Source: Candidatus Stackebrandtia excrementipullorum
Lineage (GTDB): Bacteria > Actinomycetota > Actinomycetes > Mycobacteriales > Micromonosporaceae
Length of the DNA stretch: 64,000 nt
Assembly (NCBI GenBank): GCA_019113825.1
Contig: DXGR01000127.1
Span: 1 to 64,000 of the forward strand
Direction of reading: 5' to 3'
In this document: positions 34,371-42,317 of the stretch, one piece after another
Position numbering within the stretch: the stretch's first letter is position 1
Layout: every line of letters starts with the position of its first letter
Made by a program: the position numbers and the translations under genes
The notes under the pieces: generated by a model
The model's database searches: none
Told to the model about the DNA's origin: nothing
What the model saw: only the letters and a program-made list of their open reading frames with translations

Positions 34371-34839
34371 GTCTTCACCCACACCGGTGGCCGCCGACCA
34401 GGTGGGGCGTCGACGGCCACCGTTCTACAACCGAACGGCTACATCTCCGCTCGGAAGAGTCCTCTGATCACCCCGCCCAAGGTCAGATGATCGGCATCGT
34501 GATTCCTTCCATACGCTGCGCCGCATGGGATTACCCGCTGAGTCCATACACGAAACGTTCGACTCTCAGGCCATCTCGGACACTCTGTTTCATACGGCTG
34601 TGCGTGGCCACCTGAAAAGGCCGGAACCCAGGGTGGAGAGGCCTCATCATCCCCTCGCGGTCGGTTGTTCACACTCCCGACAGTTATGCACATGACCAAG
34701 AAAACAGGCTTGACCGGTCACGCCTCGCACTCGATAGGCTGAAGCCATCGGGGAGGAGGATGGCGGCCCCCAAGGCGTTTCCAAGAAGGTCGCCTCACCG
34801 GCGCGGTGATCTATGACGGCACCGTACGGCCTGGTGCCC
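34371..34839. other. Gene-free region between cspA and the alpha/beta hydrolase
   Basis: Contains the second hairpin near 34386-34422 and repeat copy D (34665-34771). An 86-codon open frame on the minus strand (34439-34699) overlaps the DnaA-box-like 9-mers and shows no protein-like features; it is not called. Confidence 0.5.
34665..34771 (-). repeat. Dispersed intergenic element, copy D
   Basis: The minus-strand box (34750-34771) reads GGGGGCCGCCATCCTCC then TCCCC and continues GATGGCTTCAGCCTATCG, matching copy B in about 36 of 40 positions. TTATGCACA (34684-34692, a consensus TTATNCACA DnaA box) follows after 57 nt, and TTGTTCACA (34665-34673) 19 nt further. Confidence 0.65.
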
Positions 34840-35550
34840 TCACGCAGTCTTGTCGAAGGCGAACTCACGGATGAGGTTCGTAAACTGTTTGGGGCGCTGT
34901 AGATTCCACAGGTGCTCGCCACCGGGAATGATCTTTTTAGTCGCTTTTGGAATTTTATCGACCAGAACGTCTACGGACGCCCTGTTCAACCGGTCGTTCT
35001 CTCCGCAGCAGATCAAAGTCGGCACGGTGAGCCGCCCCAGGCGTTCACCGATGTCGTCGGAACGTATCGCGTCCAGTGCGTCCAATTGCGTGCGTTTACC
35101 GGCTTGCACGATGTCGACGATGAAGGCATCGCGGTCCTGGGTGCGGTATGGGTCCGCCATTCGCGCCGAGGCCACGGCCAGGGCACGCAACGGGGTCAGG
35201 GTTGTGACCGTTCTCTGCCGTTTCAAAGCCTTGACGGGCAGCCCGACCATGGCTCCCGAGACGAGCAGGCCCGTGATCCTCGCGGGTGCCGCCAACGCCA
35301 CGTGTAGCGCCACCGACGCGCCCAGAGAAACACCGATCAGATGTACAGGCCCCGATGCGTTGATACGAATGGCTTTCAAGACCTGTTCCCGGGCGGCTTC
35401 CATGGTGAAACGTGTCCGGTTCAGTCCGTGACCGGGAAGGTCGGGCGCCACGATTTCACAGTCGGCGGCAAGTTCCTCCACCTGTGGATCCCACATTCGG
35501 TGGCTGCCACCCATGCCGTGCAGCAGGACGATCGTCGGTCTGTCACCCAT
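34840..35550 (-). CDS. Alpha/beta hydrolase
   Basis: 236 residues from ATG 35550. TACGAT (35558-35563) lies 7 nt upstream, a leaderless start; the frame extends further upstream without conservation. Fold marks: TIVLLHGMGGSHRMWD (oxyanion HG), nucleophile elbow IGVSLGAS, acid strand region TLICCGENDRLN and the catalytic His in IPGGEHLWNL. A serine hydrolase of unknown substrate. Downstream of pheA on the same strand, with its own promoter. Confidence 0.9.
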   Translation of the reverse strand: MGDRPTIVLLHGMGGSHRMWDPQVEELAADCEIVAPDLPGHGLNRTRFTMEAAREQVLKAIRINASGPVHLIGVSLGASVALHVALAAPARITGLLVSGAMVGLPVKALKRQRTVTTLTPLRALAVASARMADPYRTQDRDAFIVDIVQAGKRTQLDALDAIRSDDIGERLGRLTVPTLICCGENDRLNRASVDVLVDKIPKATKKIIPGGEHLWNLQRPKQFTNLIREFAFDKTA

Positions 35551-35618
35551 ACGCTGAATCGTACGACGCCGCCGCACTCGAGCTCGGCTCGGTGACGCGG
35601 CACGGGCGACGTCCCGCG

Positions 35619-36548
35619 TCAGCCTCCGCTGGTACGTAGGCGGGCCAGCCATGCTGCGGCGTCGGCGAAGTCGCGGTCGGCCAGACCTCGGGGTGGTGGG
35701 ATCGGACCGTCGCCACCGTCACGCGGGTAGGAGCCCAGGTACTGCACCTGTGCACACACTCGTTTAAGCCCGGTCAGGGCTTCGCCGACTCGCTCGTCCG
35801 CAATGTGCCCGGTGCAGTCCAGGTAGAAGGCGTATCTTCCCAATCGTTCGCCGGTCGGGCGTGATTCGATACGCGTCAGATTGACGCCGCGCACCGACAG
35901 TTCGCTGAGGACCGTCAACAGCGCGCCGACTTCGTCGTGTGCTATGTAGACGACCAGCGAGGTGACGTCGTTGCCCGACGGAGGTGCCGGCGGTAGGGGC
36001 CGCGACACGAGAGCGAACCGAGTTTGAGCTCCAGGGTTGTCCGCGATATCGGATTCCACAACGGTGAGACCGTTGTGTTCGGCTGCCAACGGTGCGCATA
36101 CACAGGCGTCGGCTTTACCGTTCGACACCGCTTCGGCGGCGGCTGCCGTGGACAGTGTCTCCACCGTCGTAACAGCCGGATACTTCATCCGCAGAAATCT
36201 ACGGACCTGAGCCAGCGCGTGCGGATGCGACGCAATGGTGGCCACCTCGCCTCCGGTGACACCCGCAAGAACGAATTCCACCGGCAGCACCACTTCGGCG
36301 GTGATCACGAGCGGTTCCCCGGACACGAGCGAGTCCAGTGTCACCGCCACCGAACCCTCGATCGAATTCTCGATGGGGACCAGCGCCGCATCGGCGTCAC
36401 CGCCACGGACGGCTTCCAAGGCTTCGGGCACGTTCCGCATCGGGATGCGGTTGCCACGTTGGGCTGCGGGAAGCGTAAGCAATGCGGCTTCGGTGAAGGT
36501 ACCGGCGGGCCCGAGATAAGCGAACCTTGATGGTGGGACTCCAGGCAT
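35619..36548 (-). CDS. pheA: Prephenate dehydratase
   Basis: 309 residues: periplasmic-binding-like catalytic domain (RFAYLGPAGTFTEAALLTL, VPIENSIEGSVAVTLD, SNGKADACVCAPLAA, DIADNPGAQTRFALVSR with the catalytic Thr-Arg-Phe) and a C-terminal ACT domain for phenylalanine feedback (HDEVGALLTVLSELSVRGVN, RIESRPTGERLGRYAFYLD). Converts prephenate to phenylpyruvate. TAGCCT (36556-36561) is 7 nt before ATG 36548, so the mRNA is probably leaderless. Confidence 0.96.
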   Translation of the reverse strand: MPGVPPSRFAYLGPAGTFTEAALLTLPAAQRGNRIPMRNVPEALEAVRGGDADAALVPIENSIEGSVAVTLDSLVSGEPLVITAEVVLPVEFVLAGVTGGEVATIASHPHALAQVRRFLRMKYPAVTTVETLSTAAAAEAVSNGKADACVCAPLAAEHNGLTVVESDIADNPGAQTRFALVSRPLPPAPPSGNDVTSLVVYIAHDEVGALLTVLSELSVRGVNLTRIESRPTGERLGRYAFYLDCTGHIADERVGEALTGLKRVCAQVQYLGSYPRDGGDGPIPPPRGLADRDFADAAAWLARLRTSGG

Positions 36549-36593
36549 GGCTAACAGGCTAGACCCTGCGGTGACACATGACGCCGTGCGGCG

Positions 36594-37016
36594 TTACAAC
36601 CGCCGCGGTCGGCGCGCGAGCCCGCCTTGACACCATTCTTTGTAATCGAACAGGTCCGGATCCGAAATGAGTGCCTTGGTGTTGTGAACCCACAACGAGA
36701 CCCAGGCATCACCGTACTTGTCTGCTCGATCCAGTAGCTTGCGAAGCTTCCGTTTCGGGTGGGCGCGGAAACCGGTCCGTACGGCGTCGGCTGCGTACAG
36801 GTAAAGACAGTGCAACGCGAACGTGCGCTTGGGGCACATCGGGTCGGCTGCAAGCTCGACCAGCGTCGGCATCAACGGGTCGTCCGCCAAGAGAAGATCC
36901 CATTGTGCGGACGTCTGTGGGGGGCCCGCGGTGGGGTCGTTCGCCCACGCGCGCAGCTCCGCGGGTGTCGGATTGACCGCGCTGGCGAAGCCGGCGAACA
37001 CCACTGGCTCGTGCAT
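36594..37016 (-). CDS. Conserved protein of unknown function near purL
   Basis: 140 residues from ATG 37016, chosen because GGAGGG lies about 8 nt upstream; a longer frame starts at 37103. Begins MHEPVVFAGFASAVNPTPAE and contains LAADPMCPKRTFALHCLYLYAAD and a basic patch (RAHPKRKLRKLLDRADKYGD). It looks like a soluble helical actinobacterial protein; I do not recognise a domain. It follows purL on the same strand after 153 nt. Confidence 0.65.
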   Translation of the reverse strand: MHEPVVFAGFASAVNPTPAELRAWANDPTAGPPQTSAQWDLLLADDPLMPTLVELAADPMCPKRTFALHCLYLYAADAVRTGFRAHPKRKLRKLLDRADKYGDAWVSLWVHNTKALISDPDLFDYKEWCQGGLARRPRRL

Positions 37017-37169
37017 GCGGCAACCCTCCACGTCGACACCGTTTGCGTCAACATAATCGGGTTGGCCATCCACCGCTACCACGGGAGCCGGAACGTCACC
37101 CAACCGATACGCGGCCTCGGACGATCACCTGGCCGTGTCCAACCACAATCGGCGAGATCTTCTGGCCGG

Positions 37170-39482
37170 TCAGGCGACGGTTGGCGCCGGGTGTCCGAAC
37201 CTGTTCGGGATGGTCGACTCCGAGGCGTGTCTCAATTCCGCCAGCGGGACCGAGAACAGTCCGTCCACATCCAGTCCGTCGTACTCGGTGTCGACGATGC
37301 CCAACGGCACCCAGTCGACGCCGTGTTCTTCGCACAGCGCCCGCACGGCTGCCTCGTGCCCCTTGGGAACGGTGATGACCGCTCTGGCCGTGGACTCGCT
37401 GAACAAGGCCACGAAGGGCTCCAGGTCGTCGGGCAACCGCACATGGGCGCCGACACCGTGACGCAGCACGGATTCGACCAACGTCTGAGCCAGACCACCG
37501 TCGGAGACGTCGTGAGCGGCCGACACGTGTTCGAATTCGGCTGCTCGACGTATCACCAGCGCGAGTGCCTGTTCAGCGGCGAGGTCGACGGCCGGGGGCG
37601 TTCCTCCCAGGTGACGGTGTTCGTGCCACGCCCATTCGGATCCGGACAGTTCGGTTTCAGTGGTGCCCAACATGATGATGCGGTCGCCGTCGCCGACGAA
37701 GCCCATCGGTATACGGCGGGCGACGTCGTCCAGGACACCGAGCACACCGACAACCGGGGTCGGGTGAATCGCGATAAGTCCCGTCTGGTTGTAGAAACTG
37801 ACGTTTCCTCCGGTGACGGGCAGTTCGAGCTCGGCGGAGCCGTCGGCGAGACCGCGAACGGTTTCGGCGAAGCTCCACATGACCTCGGGGTCTTCGGGCG
37901 ACCCGAAGTTGAGGCAGTTGGTGAGGGCGATCGGCGTCGCACCGGTGACCGCGACGTTGCGGAACGCCTCGGCCAGGGCCAAGCGGGCGCCCTGGTACGG
38001 GTCGAGCCTGCTGTAGCGGCCGTTGCCGTCGGTGCTGATCGCGATGCCGAGCCCACTGTCTTCCGACAGCCGAATGATCCCGGCGTCGTCGGGTTGCGCC
38101 AGAACCGTGTTACCCCGCACGTAGCGGTCATACTGCTCGGTGATCCAGGTCTTGGATGCGAGGTTGGGGGATGCCACCATTCGCAGTAGCGTCGCCCGTA
38201 GTTCGTCGTGTTCGGACGGGCGCGAGAGGGTCTCGGCTCGGTCGACGACGATCAGGTCGCGGTCGGCGGGGACACGCATGGGACGGTGATAGACCGGTCC
38301 CTCGTCGGCGAGGCTCTCGGGTGGGCAGTCGACAACGGTGGCGCCGTGCCAGTCGATGATCAGACGGCCGCCCGATTCAGCGGTCGCGGCCGTTACCTCA
38401 CCGATGGCGGTGGCCAGAACGCCCCATTTCCGCGCCACCTTCAAAACTTCATCCAGTTTGGGTGGTTCGACGATGAGAAGCATGCGTTCCTGCGACTCAC
38501 TGGCCAGGATTTCGTGGGGATGCATCGAAGCTTCCCGCAACGGCACTTTTTCAAGATCGACGTGCATGCCGAGTCCGGCTGCGGCGGCGGTCTCGGACAA
38601 GGCGCAGGTCAGGCCCGCTCCACCCAGGTCCTGGATACCGGAGACCAGACCGGCGTCAAACATTTCCAAACAGGATTCGATGAGCAGTTTTTCGATGAAG
38701 GGGTCACCGACCTGGACGCTCGGTCGAGCCGCCTCGGCGTCGTCCCCGAACGTCGCCGACGCGAGCACCGAAACTCCGCCGATACCGTCGCGCCCGGTTT
38801 TAGCTCCCAAAAGGACTACTACATTGCCGACGCCGGACGCGGCCATGTTCTGTAGACGGCTGACCGGCAGAACACCCACACACAGTGCGTTCACCAGGGG
38901 GTTTCCCTGGTAGCAGGGGTCGAAAACGACCTCTCCGCCGATGTTGGGAAGACCGAGGCTGTTGCCGTACCGCGAGATCCCCTCGACGACTCCGGGCAGT
39001 ACCCGGGCGGTGTCGGGATGGTCGATGTCGCCGAATCTCAACGGGTCCATGACCGCGATCGGTCGTGCACCCATCGCCAGGATGTCTCGAACGATCCCGC
39101 CAATGCCGGTGGCCGCACCTTGGTGTGGCTCGATGAAACTCGGGTGGTTGTGGCTTTCCACCTTGAAGCTGACGGCGATGTCGTCGGCGACCTGCACGAC
39201 TCCGGCGTTCTGGCCGATGCCGGCCAGGAGCCGGTCGCTCTGTGGGCTTTTCTCGGCGAAATGTTTAAAGTGCACACGGCTCGATTTGTAGGAGCAGTGT
39301 TCACTCCACATGATCGAGTACATCGCGAGCTCGGCCTGTGTCGGACGACGTCCCAGAATCTTGCGAATCCGGTCGTACTCGTCTTCGAGCAGGCCAAGGT
39401 CGGCATAGGGCTGCGCCTCGTCCGGCGTCGCGTGTGCACGGCCTACGGTGTCGACGACACCGGTTTTTTCTTTGGAGTTCAT
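37170..39482 (-). CDS. purL: Phosphoribosylformylglycinamidine synthase subunit PurL
   Basis: 770 residues, the small PurL that works with PurS and PurQ. It uses ATP and ammonia from PurQ to convert FGAR to FGAM. Motifs: [12 protein letters not shown] near the N terminus, [51 protein letters not shown], and in the C half [11 protein letters not shown] and [13 protein letters not shown]. Its ATG overlaps the purQ stop (39479-39482), so translation is coupled. Confidence 0.97.
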   Translation of the reverse strand: MNSKEKTGVVDTVGRAHATPDEAQPYADLGLLEDEYDRIRKILGRRPTQAELAMYSIMWSEHCSYKSSRVHFKHFAEKSPQSDRLLAGIGQNAGVVQVADDIAVSFKVESHNHPSFIEPHQGAATGIGGIVRDILAMGARPIAVMDPLRFGDIDHPDTARVLPGVVEGISRYGNSLGLPNIGGEVVFDPCYQGNPLVNALCVGVLPVSRLQNMAASGVGNVVVLLGAKTGRDGIGGVSVLASATFGDDAEAARPSVQVGDPFIEKLLIESCLEMFDAGLVSGIQDLGGAGLTCALSETAAAAGLGMHVDLEKVPLREASMHPHEILASESQERMLLIVEPPKLDEVLKVARKWGVLATAIGEVTAATAESGGRLIIDWHGATVVDCPPESLADEGPVYHRPMRVPADRDLIVVDRAETLSRPSEHDELRATLLRMVASPNLASKTWITEQYDRYVRGNTVLAQPDDAGIIRLSEDSGLGIAISTDGNGRYSRLDPYQGARLALAEAFRNVAVTGATPIALTNCLNFGSPEDPEVMWSFAETVRGLADGSAELELPVTGGNVSFYNQTGLIAIHPTPVVGVLGVLDDVARRIPMGFVGDGDRIIMLGTTETELSGSEWAWHEHRHLGGTPPAVDLAAEQALALVIRRAAEFEHVSAAHDVSDGGLAQTLVESVLRHGVGAHVRLPDDLEPFVALFSESTARAVITVPKGHEAAVRALCEEHGVDWVPLGIVDTEYDGLDVDGLFSVPLAELRHASESTIPNRFGHPAPTVA

Positions 39483-40159
39483 ACGGTCGCCCCCAGATGC
39501 GCCAGAACGGACGCGAATACGCCCAGGCCGTCGGTGGACGGCCCGGTCAAGGCCTCAACGGCGTGCTCGGGGTGAGGCATCATCCCGACCACGTTTCCGG
39601 CTGCGTTGGTGATGGCGGCGATGTCTCGCTGTGAACCGTTGGGGTTGCCGCCGATGTACCTGGCAACCACTCGTCCTTCGCCTTCCAACGCGTCAAGGGT
39701 CGCCCGGTCCGCTACGTAGCAGCCTTCCCCATTCTTCACGGGCACGACGACGCGGGCGCCCTCACCGAAGGAACGTGTCCAGGCGGTGTCTGCGTTGACG
39801 ATTTCCAACCACTGGTCGCGGTTACGGAAATGCAGTTCCCGGTTGCGGGTCAACGCACCCGGCAGCAAATGCGATTCACACAGGATCTGGAAACCGTTAC
39901 AAATGCCCAGAACCGGAAGACCGGCGTCAGCGGCGTCCACGATCGTCTCCATAACGGCCGAGAACCGTGCGATCGCGCCGCACCGGAGATAATCACCGTA
40001 GGAGAAACCCCCCGGGAGGATGACCGCGTCGACTCCCCTCAACGCCGTGTCGTCATGCCACAGTGACACCGGAGTGGCTCCGGCGAGCCTGACGGCTCGG
40101 GCGGCGTCGACGTCGTCCAGGGAACCCGGGAACGTCACCACACCGATGCGCGGGCTCAT
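39479..40159 (-). CDS. purQ: Phosphoribosylformylglycinamidine synthase subunit PurQ
   Basis: 226 residues, class I glutamine amidotransferase. Nucleophile in [13 protein letters not shown] (Cys), substrate motif [15 protein letters not shown] at about 50-65, and the His-x-Glu of [11 protein letters not shown] near the C terminus. It supplies ammonia to PurL. Overlaps purS by 4 nt upstream and purL by 4 nt downstream. Confidence 0.97.
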   Translation of the reverse strand: MSPRIGVVTFPGSLDDVDAARAVRLAGATPVSLWHDDTALRGVDAVILPGGFSYGDYLRCGAIARFSAVMETIVDAADAGLPVLGICNGFQILCESHLLPGALTRNRELHFRNRDQWLEIVNADTAWTRSFGEGARVVVPVKNGEGCYVADRATLDALEGEGRVVARYIGGNPNGSQRDIAAITNAAGNVVGMMPHPEHAVEALTGPSTDGLGVFASVLAHLGATV

Positions 40160-40422
40160 CCGGCCGACTCCGATGTTTCGGGAAGCCGGACGGTGAAGTC
40201 TTCGATGACCGGGTTGGCCAACAGTTTGTCGGCGATGTCGGCGGCTTGTTCCCGCATCGCGGCTTCGTCGGTACCTTCGGCGAATTCCAGTTCGATGCGT
40301 TTGCCGATCCGCACGGACGACACCGCACCGACCCCGAGACGAGGCAGCGCGTTCACCACTGCTTCACCTTGAGGGTCCAGAATTTCCGGCTTGAGCATGA
40401 CGTCGACGACGACGCGCGCCAC
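40156..40422 (-). CDS. purS: Phosphoribosylformylglycinamidine synthase subunit PurS
   Basis: 88 residues, first gene of purSQL; GTG start with AGGAG upstream. [20 protein letters not shown] and [11 protein letters not shown] are the ferredoxin-like fold of PurS, which bridges PurL and PurQ. The promoter must lie in the 118 nt between it and purB. Confidence 0.95.
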   Translation of the reverse strand: MARVVVDVMLKPEILDPQGEAVVNALPRLGVGAVSSVRIGKRIELEFAEGTDEAAMREQAADIADKLLANPVIEDFTVRLPETSESAG

Positions 40423-40540
40423 GGCCCGCTCCTGTCGCTAGATGAAATTTCCCGAACATAAGAATATGCGCAGTTGACGTGTTCGCCCATCCGACCCCGG
40501 CATCATGGCGTGCGTCTCAATGAAGCCGGACCACGGGGCG

Positions 40541-41968
40541 CTACAGGATGGCCGCGGGATCGTATGCCGCCGCCTCCGGATGCACTGCGATTACTTCGTT
40601 CACGCGCGCCACCACTGTTTCGACCTGTGCGGCGGCTGCACCGGTGAAGCTCAGCGGCACGTCGATCAACCGCCCAAGCGTGTTGCGATCCAGACCGAGT
40701 CGCGCGTCGGTGGCGAGGCGATCCAGCAGGTCGTTGTCGGTGGTGCCCTGTTCACGCATCGACAGGGCTACCGCGACGGCGTGTTCCTTGATCGCCTCGT
40801 GGGCGGTTTCTCTGCCGACTCCGGCGCGCACCGCGGCCAAAAGAATCTTGGTGGTCGCCAAGAACGGCAGGTACCGGTCCATTTCACGGGCAATGACAGC
40901 CGGGTAGGCACCGAACTCGGACAGGACCGTCAAAAACGTCTGGTAGAGGCCGTCGGCGGTGAAGAACGCGTCGGGGAGGGCGACTCGCCGTACCACCGAA
41001 CACGAGACGTCGCCTTCGTTCCATTGACTGCCGGCCAGTTCCGCGGTCATGGAGGCGTATCCGCGAAGCAACACCATCATGCCGTTGACGCGTTCGGTGG
41101 ATCGGGTGTTCATCTTGTGCGGCATCGCGGAAGAGCCGACCTGTCCGGCTTGGAAACCTTCGGTGGCGAGTTCGGCCCCGGCCATCAACCTGATGGTCGT
41201 CGACAATGACGATGGCGCCGCGGCTGCTTGCACGAGTGCCGAAACGACGTCGTAGTCCAGAGACCGCGGGTATACCTGGCCGACGCTGTCGAGAGTCCGT
41301 GAGAACCCCAGGTGTGTCGCGACACGCTGTTCGAGCTCGGCCAGTTTGGTCGCGTCGCCGTCGAAGAGGTCCAGCTGGTCGGCGGAGGTCCCGACAGGTC
41401 CCTTGATGCCGCGAAGCGGATAGTGTTCCAGTAGCCGGTTCACCCGCCCGTAGGCGTCCAGCAGCTCTTCCGCGGCGGTCGCGAACCGTTTTCCCAGTGT
41501 GGTGGCCTGTGCCGGAACGTTGTGGGACCGTCCCGTCATGGGGAGCGCGTTGTGCAGGACGGCGAGCTGCCCGAGCCTTGCCAATGCTGCGACCATGCGA
41601 TCGCGGACGAGAACAAGTGCATCCTTGATCTGCAGTTGCTCGACGTTCTCGGTGAGGTCACGACTGGTCATGCCCTTGTGGATGTGTTCGTGGCCGGCGA
41701 TGGCACTGAACTCTTCGATGCGGGCCTTGACGTCGTGGCGGGTGATCTTTTCTCGTTCGGCGATGGAGACCAGGTCGACGTTGTCGAGGACTCGCTCGTA
41801 GTCGTCGACAACCCCGTCGGGCACAGCCACGCCCAGATCGGACTGCGCTTTCAAGACCGCCACCCACAGGCGCCGTTCGGCACGGACCTTGGCGACGGGT
41901 TCCCAGAGTGCGATCATTTCGGCCGAGGCGTAGCGCGAAGCCAGAACGTTGGGTATCACGCGGCCCAT
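40541..41968 (-). CDS. purB: Adenylosuccinate lyase
   Basis: 475 residues, fumarase/aspartase superfamily. Signature loop VGSSAMPHKMNTRSTERV with the catalytic Ser, and early residues NVLASRYASAEMIALW. It acts twice: SAICAR to AICAR and adenylosuccinate to AMP. Same strand and directly upstream of purSQL. Repeat copy E lies upstream of its start. Confidence 0.96.
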   Translation of the reverse strand: MGRVIPNVLASRYASAEMIALWEPVAKVRAERRLWVAVLKAQSDLGVAVPDGVVDDYERVLDNVDLVSIAEREKITRHDVKARIEEFSAIAGHEHIHKGMTSRDLTENVEQLQIKDALVLVRDRMVAALARLGQLAVLHNALPMTGRSHNVPAQATTLGKRFATAAEELLDAYGRVNRLLEHYPLRGIKGPVGTSADQLDLFDGDATKLAELEQRVATHLGFSRTLDSVGQVYPRSLDYDVVSALVQAAAAPSSLSTTIRLMAGAELATEGFQAGQVGSSAMPHKMNTRSTERVNGMMVLLRGYASMTAELAGSQWNEGDVSCSVVRRVALPDAFFTADGLYQTFLTVLSEFGAYPAVIAREMDRYLPFLATTKILLAAVRAGVGRETAHEAIKEHAVAVALSMREQGTTDNDLLDRLATDARLGLDRNTLGRLIDVPLSFTGAAAAQVETVVARVNEVIAVHPEAAAYDPAAIL

Positions 41969-42016
41969 TGTTCCTCAGTCGGCCGGGTCACATCGACGGA
42001 CGCAGCGTCTCGCGGG

Positions 42017-42130
42017 TTTTCCACAGGCGCGACTTGTCCACAGCCTGAACGACGACCCGACCTCCACTTCAGCAAGGCTTCAGGAAAACCCGGCTACGGT
42101 CACAGTATGGGGCGGAGGTTGGAGGCCCCC
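42017..42130 (-). repeat. Dispersed intergenic element, copy E
   Basis: Box on the minus strand (42109-42130) identical to copies A and C. The spacer TGTGACCGTAGCCGGGTTTT and CCTGAAG parallel copy C. TTGTCCACA (42034-42042) follows after 66 nt and TTTTCCACA (42017-42025) 17 nt later, both good DnaA boxes. The element lies in the divergent region between purB and the Hsp70-like gene, the only divergent copy. Confidence 0.7.
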
Positions 42131-42317
42131 GCGAGTACCTTCCCTGCGCAAGGCGCATACCGTTCGCGATGGGACGGTATTCTCAAGCCTGTGCCCCCTT
42201 ACCCCACTTTGGTCGATGCCGTGTGTTTCGACGGCGTCGACCGCGATGTTTTCGCCAGGCAGTTCGCGTGTTCGGCGTCGTGTCGTGCGCGCCTGACACG
42301 TGAAGCACGGTAGAGCC

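Noticed and set aside
34439..34699. 86-aa minus-strand ORF after cspA
   Set aside because: Overlaps DnaA-box-like 9-mers of repeat copy D, has no ribosome site, and no conserved feature is visible.
36759..38189. 476-codon plus-strand frame over purL
   Set aside because: Antisense shadow of purL and its neighbour; no start signal or domain.
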